NCBI GenBank assembly: GCA_948616425.1
Contig: CAPGBJ010000094.1
Span: 1 to 40,590, forward strand
DNA length: 40,590 nucleotides
Direction: 5' to 3'
Source of the DNA: an uncultured Oscillospiraceae bacterium
Lineage (GTDB): Bacteria; Bacillota; Clostridia; Oscillospirales; Oscillospiraceae
This document shows, one piece after another, positions 32,233-40,590 of the stretch. Each line of letters starts with the position of its first letter. The stretch's first letter is position 1. A program made the position numbers and the translations under genes. The notes under the pieces are model-generated. The model ran no database searches. It was given only the letters and a program-made list of their open reading frames with translations, and was not told the DNA's origin.

Positions 32233-32649
32233 ATGAAGGACCAGGAAGCAGTTCAGCTTGTGCTGGATTTTGTGCGGGAAATGAATGATCTTCAGACAGC
32301 GTTTTACCCCAAACTCAGGCAGGATGGGGCGAATACCGCGCAGGTATTTGGACAGTACCAGGCCCAGGCAGACGCGGTCTATGCCCGTTACCTGACCCAG
32401 AAGAAACGAAATTATTACTACGGGATCAGTGCTCCACCCTTTTTCCAGGGCGTGACGGCCAGCGCACGATTTACCGTGGAACAAGTCAAAAACCGCTGGG
32501 TGGTGGAAGTCCTGATCGAGGAAGTGACAAGGGACTTTCGTTTCAGTCTGGTGTGCCGCGGCGGCGAGTGTCGTATAGACAGCTTCAAACAGCGTTACCA
32601 CTCGATCGGCAGGGAAATTGTCTATGGGTGGCTGTATGGAAATTTTTAG
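32233..32649 (+). CDS. Unknown 138-residue protein, NTF2-like immunity-type
   Basis: The small protein starts MKDQEAVQLVLDFVREMNDL, has an N-terminal helix, then a beta-rich part (ASARFTVEQVKNRWVVEVLI, FRFSLVCRGGECRIDSFKQR) ending in a short tail. The order of one helical hairpin and a curved sheet with a W-x-V-E and R-I-D-S pattern is reminiscent of NTF2-fold immunity proteins; this is a structural guess. It follows the previous gene by three bases. It is followed after 18 bases by another unknown gene. Confidence 0.6.
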   Translation: MKDQEAVQLVLDFVREMNDLQTAFYPKLRQDGANTAQVFGQYQAQADAVYARYLTQKKRNYYYGISAPPFFQGVTASARFTVEQVKNRWVVEVLIEEVTRDFRFSLVCRGGECRIDSFKQRYHSIGREIVYGWLYGNF

Positions 32650-32667
32650 CGACTGGAGTGACGGGGT

Positions 32668-33195
32668 GTGGGACAGGAAGAGGACAGAAAACGCCTGCTG
32701 AATCTGCTGGACGAAATCCCCAGGGGAGTGCCCGCCGGCTGGGAGAAGGAGACCTTTGCGGTGGGCGGGCTGATGTATCTGGGCTTTTCCAACCTCCAGA
32801 CCGAAAAGCTGGTGGTCATCTCCTCCCAAGGGCAGAGCGTCGTTGACTGCCGGACGTGGGAAAAGGTCTGGTGTACAGAGTGCTATGACGAGCAGGACCT
32901 GACTGCCTGCGCTGCCCCCCTGGGGGACGAGCTGATTCCCATTGCCGGGGGAGGGGGAGGCGGTCTGCGGAGGTCTGTCCCCCAGGGGGACGGCCTGGAC
33001 ACAGCCGCTCCCTTCTGGCCCAAGGAGCAGATTATTTTCATGCCCCGATACGCCTCGTGGTATCAGAGCCCCGAGACCTGCACCGTGATTTTTGACGACT
33101 ATGCCCCCCTGGCTTTTGGGTTCAGCCGGTGCGGCAATTACATGGCAGTCGGAACCTCCAGCGAGGTGGATATTTTTAGAAGGATAGGAGAATGA
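32668..33195 (+). CDS. Unknown 175-residue protein before leuB
   Basis: I do not recognise the family. A GTG at 32668 opens the frame; the ribosome binding site is weak (GACGGGG). The protein has MGQEEDRKRLLNLLDEIPRG at the start, a beta-strand core with LMYLGFSNLQTEKLVVISSQ, a Gly-rich flexible stretch (GGGGGGLRRS, about residues 93-102) and a conserved-looking end TVIFDDYAPLAFGFSRCGNY. The layout is like proteins found in polymorphic-toxin immunity clusters. Its stop is four bases before the leuB start. Confidence 0.6.
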   Translation: MGQEEDRKRLLNLLDEIPRGVPAGWEKETFAVGGLMYLGFSNLQTEKLVVISSQGQSVVDCRTWEKVWCTECYDEQDLTACAAPLGDELIPIAGGGGGGLRRSVPQGDGLDTAAPFWPKEQIIFMPRYASWYQSPETCTVIFDDYAPLAFGFSRCGNYMAVGTSSEVDIFRRIGE

Positions 33196-33199
33196 ATCA

Positions 33200-34266
33200 A
33201 TGGATTACAAAATAGCCCTCATCAAGGGCGACGGAATCGGCCCCGAAGTGGTGGGGGAGGCCGTCAAGGTGATGGACGCCATCGGCGAGAAGTTCGGCCA
33301 CACCTTTGCGTATGTGGACGTCCTCATGGGGGGCTGTGCCATCGACGCGGTGGGCAAGAGCTATCCTGAGGGCACCGCTGAACAGTGCAGGGCCTGTGAC
33401 GCTGTGCTGCTGGGGGCGGTGGGGGGACCCAAGTGGGGCCACGCCACCGACCCGGACAAGCGGCCCGAGACCGCTCTGCTGTCCATCCGCAAGGACCTGG
33501 GGCTGTATGCCAATCTGCGCCCCGCCGCCCTGCGGCCTGCCCTGGCGGATTCCTGTCCATTGAAGAGGGACAAGGACATTGACCTGATGATTGTCCGGGA
33601 GCTCACCGGCGGGGTGTACTTTGGCAAGCGGGACCGCTACCAGACTGAGGACAGGGGGGAGGAGGCCAGCGACCTGATGGCCTACTCGGAGAAGGAGATT
33701 GAGCACATCGGCCGCCGGGGCTTTGAGCTGGCCCGTCTGCGGGGGAAAAAGCTGGCCAGCGTGGACAAGGCCAACGTGCTGGAGACCTCAGGCTGTGGCG
33801 CCAGGTGATGCACCGGCTGGCGGAGGAATACCCCGATGTAGCCTATGAGGACGTGCTGGTGGACAACGCCGCCATGCAGCTGGTCCGGGACCCAGGGCAG
33901 TTCGACGTGGTGGTCACCGAGAACATGTTTGGCGACATCCTGTCCGATGAGGCCTCTATGATCACCGGCTCTATCGGCCTGCTGCCCTCCGCCTCCATCG
34001 GTGATACCGCCCCTGGGCTGTATGAGCCCATCCACGGCTCCGCCCCTGACATCGCCGGCCAGGATAAGGCCAACCCCATCGCCACCATCCTGTCGGTGGC
34101 TATGATGTTCCGCTACTCCTTTGACCTGCCCAACGAGGCCAGGGCCATTGAGACGGCGGTGGACGCCGTTCTCAACGAGGGCTGGCGTACCGCTGACATT
34201 GCCAAGCCCGGTGAGACCGCCGTAGGCACCTTAAAAATGGGCGAATTGATTCGAGAAAAGCTGTAA
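33200..34266 (+). pseudogene. leuB: 3-isopropylmalate dehydrogenase, interrupted by a one-base frameshift
   Basis: The enzyme oxidatively decarboxylates 3-isopropylmalate with NAD+. The first frame has IALIKGDGIGPEVVGEAVKV, GAVGGPKWGH, RKDLGLYANLRPA and VRELTGGVYFGKR, up to DKANVLETS at about 33788; there a C appears to be missing (ACCTCAGGCTG for ACCTCCAGGCTG), so the frame shifts to CGAR-stop. The other frame then gives LWRQVMHRLAEEYPDVAYED, ENMFGDILSDEASMITGSIG and EPIHGSAPDIAGQDKANPIA to the end. The span of 1067 bases plus one gives 356 codons, the normal length. Either the gene is inactive, making the strain a leucine auxotroph, or one base was lost in assembly. Confidence 0.9.
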
Positions 34267-34583
34267 ATGCCTATAGGACCTCTCATGAGAGGAAATTCCT
34301 GCAAGGAGGAGATTTTCTGGGGATGAAGTCTTTCCGGTCCTGGAATTTGTTCAGCGTTCCCTCTCCCCTTGTCAGGGGCGTGCTGCGGCTGCCAGAATTA
34401 TATTGTGAAAAAAGGCGCCACGGGTATCACCCGTGGCGCCTAAAAGATTATGTTCACCGTTGAAACACAAATGGGCGGTACACCCCGACCATTCCGGCAT
34501 TGATTTCGTTAATTGGCAGGATGGGCGGAGTTTTTGGGGTGAAAACAGATGTTGCTTATCAAACGGAATGGAGGATATAGGAC
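34267..34583. other. Intergenic stretch between convergent leuB and yifB
   Basis: This 317-base gap holds the terminator at 34413-34441 and a small hairpin CCTCTC/GAGAGG near 34279. A 46-codon plus-strand frame near 34323 has an AGGAGG upstream but runs straight through the terminator and resembles nothing; it is not accepted as a gene. Confidence 0.45.
34413..34441 (-). terminator. Terminator of the yifB transcript
   Basis: AGGCGCCACGGGT (34413-34425) pairs with ACCCGTGGCGCCT (34429-34441) around three bases. On the minus strand the stem is followed by TTTTTTC, so it ends the yifB transcript; on the plus strand it lacks a T-run. Confidence 0.85.
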
Positions 34584-36101
34584 TTAGCGCCTCAAATATG
34601 CTGGCGGTCTGTACTGTAAGGCCTCGGCTAGGTGGGAGGGCTGAATTTCCCCGCCGCCGTCCAGATCGGCGATGGTGCGGGCCACCCGGAGGATGCGGTC
34701 GTAGCTCCGGGCGGTGAGGCCCATTCGGTCGAAGGCCCCCTTCATCAGACGCTGGCAGGCCTCATCTAAGGCGCAGAACCGGTCCAAGCTCTCCCGGGTG
34801 AGTTGGGAATTACTGGGTACGCCGGTATTCTGCTGGCGGGCAGTCTGAATGGCCCTGGCCCTGTCCACTCGATGCTTTACCTGGGCAGAGGTCTCTGCGT
34901 GCTCCCGCTGGGCCAGTTCATCGAACTCCAGAGGACTTACTTCGACAAACAGGTCTAGGCGGTCCAGCAGGGGGCCGGACAGCCGGGAGAGGTACTTTTT
35001 TACCTCCGCCTCAGTACATCGGCACCGACCGGAGGGGTGGCCATACCAGCCGCACTTACATGGGTTCATAGCGCACACCAGCATGAAGCGGGCGGGGTAG
35101 GTGACGGTGCCCGCCACTCGGGAGATCTGCACTTGGCCGTCCTCCAGAGGCTGACGCAGCACCTCCAGTACCTCCTTGGGGAATTCAGGTAGTTCGTCCA
35201 GAAAGAGGACCCCGTTGTGGGCGAGGGAGATCTCCCCAGGGCGGGGATTGGAACCGCCTCCGGACATGCCGGTGGAGGAGATGGTGTGATGGGGAGAGCG
35301 GAAGGGACGCAGAGCAATGAGGGGCTGTTTGGCACTGGTCTGGCCCATGATGGAGTGGATTTCGGTGGACTCCAGGGCCTCCTGGCGGGTCATGTCGGGA
35401 AGAATGCCGGGCAGGCGACGGGCCAGCATAGACTTGCCCGTCCCCGGAGGACCGGACATGAGGATGCTGTGTCCCCCAGCTGCGGCGATCTCTAGGGCCC
35501 GCTTCACCTGCTCCTGCCCCTTGACCTCCGCCATATCAGGGCAGTGAAGGGCGGTTGAGCCCGGCGTCCAGCTCGGAGCGGGAGAGATGGGTTGCTCTCC
35601 TGTGAGGTGGCGCTCCAGCTGGACGACATCCCGGACGGGATAGATCGTCGGTCCTTCGGCGAGCGTGGCCTCGGCAGCGTTTTCTGCTGGAACATACAGG
35701 GCTGTGATACCCTCCCGCTTGGCGGCCAAGGCCATAGACAGCATCCCGGTACAGGGGCGGAGTTGTCCGGAGAGGGACAATTCCCCAATAAAGGCGCAAT
35801 TCTCTTCGGGCAGGGGCAGCTGTTTACCGGCCGCCAGGATACCCACCAGTATAGGCAGATCGTAGAGGGTACCTACCTTCTTTAAGTGAGCGGGGGCCAG
35901 ATTGACGGTGATCCGACTGACAGGGAAGGTGAAGCCGCAGTTCTTGATGGCGGAACGCACTCGCTCTCGGGCCTCGTTGACAGCGGCATCGGGCAGACCC
36001 ACCACTGTGAAAGCGGGCAGTCCGCCGGACAGGTCGCACTCGGCAGCCACCAGATAGCCGGTGACGCCCTGAAGACCTAGAGATTGAATAGACTGTACCA
36101 T
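34584..36101 (-). CDS. comM: YifB/ComM-family Mg-chelatase-like AAA+ ATPase
   Basis: The 505-residue protein has an N-terminal Lon-protease-like domain (VVGLPDAAVNEARERVRSAI, PAHLKKVGTLYDLPI), a Mg-chelatase AAA+ core with Walker A SGPPGTGKSM (about residues 218-227) and Walker B GVLFLDELPEF, a zinc-binding stretch NPCKCGWYGHPSGRCRC and a C-terminal MCM-like end TARSYDRILRVARTIADLDG. Homologue ComM is a branch-migration helicase in natural transformation. The start MVQSIQSLG at 36101 is chosen because AGGGGTGAGAAG precedes it; the frame runs 22 codons further upstream without a ribosome binding site. It stands alone, convergent with leuB. Confidence 0.93.
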   Translation of the reverse strand: MVQSIQSLGLQGVTGYLVAAECDLSGGLPAFTVVGLPDAAVNEARERVRSAIKNCGFTFPVSRITVNLAPAHLKKVGTLYDLPILVGILAAGKQLPLPEENCAFIGELSLSGQLRPCTGMLSMALAAKREGITALYVPAENAAEATLAEGPTIYPVRDVVQLERHLTGEQPISPAPSWTPGSTALHCPDMAEVKGQEQVKRALEIAAAGGHSILMSGPPGTGKSMLARRLPGILPDMTRQEALESTEIHSIMGQTSAKQPLIALRPFRSPHHTISSTGMSGGGSNPRPGEISLAHNGVLFLDELPEFPKEVLEVLRQPLEDGQVQISRVAGTVTYPARFMLVCAMNPCKCGWYGHPSGRCRCTEAEVKKYLSRLSGPLLDRLDLFVEVSPLEFDELAQREHAETSAQVKHRVDRARAIQTARQQNTGVPSNSQLTRESLDRFCALDEACQRLMKGAFDRMGLTARSYDRILRVARTIADLDGGGEIQPSHLAEALQYRPPAYLRR

Positions 36102-36247
36102 CTTCTCACCCCTATTCAGGAAGATAAAATCTATCTCTATTGTAATTGCTTTCTTAAAAAAATGCAACAGAACAAAAAAATGAGCAGAAGAGAAAAAAGC
36201 GGGGGAAAAAGTTTGAAAAAATTGTTCAAAATAACGGCCTTCTCTCC

Positions 36248-36276
36248 TTGCAAGCCCTGGCGGGATATGGTAAGAT
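36248..36276 (+). promoter_or_regulatory. Sigma-A-type promoter of the lipoprotein gene
   Basis: TTGCAA (36248-36253) and TAAGAT (36271-36276) are 17 bases apart, about 80 bases before the start codon. Confidence 0.7.
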
Positions 36277-36313
36277 AGTGAACCGTAAGGGTTCCCTTCT
36301 TTCTTTTGGCCTG

Positions 36314-36338
36314 TTCAAGGGAAGTGGGGGCCCTTGAA
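36314..36338 (+). promoter_or_regulatory. Leader hairpin of the lipoprotein mRNA
   Basis: TTCAAGGG (36314-36321) pairs with CCCTTGAA (36331-36338) in the leader, ending about 10 bases before the GGAGG ribosome binding site. It is not followed by T residues and could modulate mRNA stability or translation. Confidence 0.5.
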
Positions 36339-36357
36339 TAAAGAATGGGAGGAAACA

Positions 36358-37035
36358 ATGATGAAAAAGAAAGCATTTTCCCTTGCGCTGGCTGTACTCA
36401 TGCTGTTCTCTGTCATGACGGGCTGCCAGAAGAAGGAGGCGCCTGTTGCTGCCGACGCGGTAGCCGAGGCCCTGTTTCAGATGATTCTGAAGAATGACGC
36501 GTCCTCTGCTGTGGAACTGTTTGGCTATGCCTCTGAGGAAGACGCCCGCAAGGATATGGGCCTGGACGGCGATCTATACGATGAGATGGCGAAAGAAGTG
36601 GTCTCCCAGTTCTCCGCCATGGGTATTACCGCCTCCACTGAGGATGTGCAGACCTTTATCGACGCGTTCATTTCCATGTTTAAAGAGGTGGAGATGACCG
36701 CTAAGGTCAAGGATATGGACGAGAAAGCGGGTACTGCGGTGGTTACCTGCACCATCAGCACCTTTGATCCCAACGCCCTGACTAATGCGATGGCAGAGGC
36801 TATGTCTGACCCCTCTATCCTTTCCAGCGGAGACACTGAGGAGGCTTTTAGCCTCATCCTGAACGCCATTTCCACTGCTATTGCCGACCTCACTCCCACC
36901 GGGGAGACTGCCGACTTTGATGTGGACTTTGAGCTGGGCAAATTGACCATCAACGGCAAGGAGCGTGAGGCTTGGCTCCCCGTGGATGCCAATGCCTTTG
37001 GTAATGCCATTTCTACCACCGCCATGGGCGGCTGA
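36358..37035 (+). CDS. Secreted lipoprotein of unknown function
   Basis: The 225-residue product has a lipoprotein signal (MKKKAFSLALAVLMLFSVMT with lipobox cysteine in TGCQKK) and a mature domain of alternating helices and strands, with acidic character and repeated A/E/D-rich helices (ADAVAEALFQMILKN). It resembles the DUF5105-type lipoproteins of Firmicutes in size and pattern, but I could not confirm this. GGAGG lies five bases before ATG 36358, and ATG 36361 directly follows, so either could be used. It is a single-gene unit with its own promoter and terminator. Confidence 0.75.
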   Translation: MMKKKAFSLALAVLMLFSVMTGCQKKEAPVAADAVAEALFQMILKNDASSAVELFGYASEEDARKDMGLDGDLYDEMAKEVVSQFSAMGITASTEDVQTFIDAFISMFKEVEMTAKVKDMDEKAGTAVVTCTISTFDPNALTNAMAEAMSDPSILSSGDTEEAFSLILNAISTAIADLTPTGETADFDVDFELGKLTINGKEREAWLPVDANAFGNAISTTAMGG

Positions 37036-37071
37036 TAGAATACATAGCGGTTTCATAGTTATATGATAGAT

Positions 37072-37106
37072 CAGCCCTGTCGGCCAGACCGACAGGGCTG
37101 GTTTGT
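37072..37106 (+). terminator. Terminator of the lipoprotein gene
   Basis: CAGCCCTGTCGG (37072-37083) pairs with CCGACAGGGCTG (37089-37100) around five bases and is followed by GTTTGTTT. Confidence 0.9.
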
Positions 37107-37174
37107 TTGGGAAGAATGGGCAAAAAAATCTTTTTTGGGACACAAATTTTGCGGGGAAAATTTCTGCGGAAAAG

Positions 37175-37203
37175 TTTACAAACGAAGGAAAAAGTGATAC
37201 ACT
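37175..37203 (+). promoter_or_regulatory. Sigma-A-type promoter of nifJ
   Basis: TTTACA (37175-37180) and TACACT (37198-37203) are 17 bases apart. The start site would be about 200 bases ahead of the nifJ ATG, leaving a long leader. Confidence 0.6.
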
Positions 37204-37274
37204 ACATCCGTATGGAAAACCAAGGCGTGTCCTGTCTGCCGGGGCCGCTGCGGGCTTGTTCTAATATGGCCGTA

Positions 37275-37380
37275 GACCAATGTGGATGATGACTCTTTGC
37301 AACATTGGTCAGAGGGGGACAAGTCTGTAAAATAGAGCAGAGAACCATCTGAGGGAGGGAGATAGACCCTTTTACCTCCC
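37275..37380 (+). promoter_or_regulatory. Structured 5' leader of nifJ
   Basis: Two stems are visible: GACCAATGT (37275-37283) with ACATTGGTC (37302-37310), and GGGAGG (37353-37358) with CCTCCC (37375-37380). The second could mask or expose the region just upstream of the ribosome binding site. No known riboswitch class is recognised. Confidence 0.45.
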
Positions 37381-37412
37381 AAGCAAAATTAGGAAGAAAG
37401 TAGGGAACCTCT

Positions 37413-40590
<3,178 letters not shown>

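Noticed and set aside
31360..32829. 489-codon minus-strand frame across leuD and three unknown genes
   Set aside because: It covers plus-strand genes that have coupled starts and ribosome binding sites; its own translation is not protein-like at the leuD end and has no ribosome binding site.
34323..34463. 46-codon plus-strand ORF after leuB with an AGGAGG upstream
   Set aside because: It reads through the yifB terminator hairpin, and its composition is not like a protein gene.

Overview
The window looks like a chromosomal contig from a gut-type, spore-lineage Clostridium relative, most likely Oscillospiraceae (Flavonifractor/Lawsonibacter-like; the genus is a guess). The basis is AGGAGG-type ribosome binding sites throughout, NfnAB and pyruvate:ferredoxin oxidoreductase of anaerobic metabolism, a sigma-K relic, a TAXI-type TRAP transporter, and very GC-rich third codon positions in the core genes (nfnB, leuC, nifJ). 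The left 10 kb is visibly AT-richer and more accessory in character. Bases 1-16 are the 3' end of the Illumina TruSeq adapter, so the left contig end is artificial and the serine recombinase there is cut by the assembly.

Layout. 17-766 (minus): truncated serine recombinase with a small translationally coupled ORF. 1132-2210 (minus): GNAT acetyltransferase and DUF1905 protein. 2569-8427 (minus): a seven-gene catabolic operon of nitrilase-family amidase, DUF2848 protein (frameshifted), GltS-like carrier, stand-alone M20 lid domain, M20 amidohydrolase, creatininase-family amidohydrolase and pyroglutamyl peptidase. A divergent GntR/FCD regulator faces it, and a near-perfect operator palindrome sits on the operon's -10 box. 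9686-10555: a 27-bp perfect hairpin, a MITE-like element and a 5'-decayed sigK. 10933-14180: TAXI TRAP transporter whose binding protein is circularly permuted. 14421-18515: rmlA, asparaginase, surface 5'-nucleotidase. 18710-20936: nfnAB. 21063-26228: purB, AI-2E family permease, GT-C-like membrane protein, thiN. 26425-29048 (minus): TatD-associated radical SAM protein, TatD, Crp/Fnr regulator, unknown protein. 29187-34266: leuC-leuD-leuB interleaved with four small genes of unknown function, leuB carrying a one-base frameshift. 34584-36101 (minus): YifB/ComM. 36358-37035: lipoprotein. 37413-end: nifJ, cut by the window.

How the genes fit together. The 2.5-8.4 kb operon encodes several amide- and peptide-bond hydrolases plus a putative glutamate-type carrier, so it probably scavenges a pyroglutamyl, N-acyl or omega-amide compound and is switched by the GntR protein. 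NfnAB and PFOR handle reduced ferredoxin. The most unusual items are (1) the TAXI binding protein with its canonical C-terminal segment moved to the N-terminus, and (2) a free-standing M20 lid domain that keeps the H-x3-P-H histidines which its full-length M20 neighbour has lost, suggesting active-site complementation in trans. All assignments are from reading the sequence by eye; no search was run.
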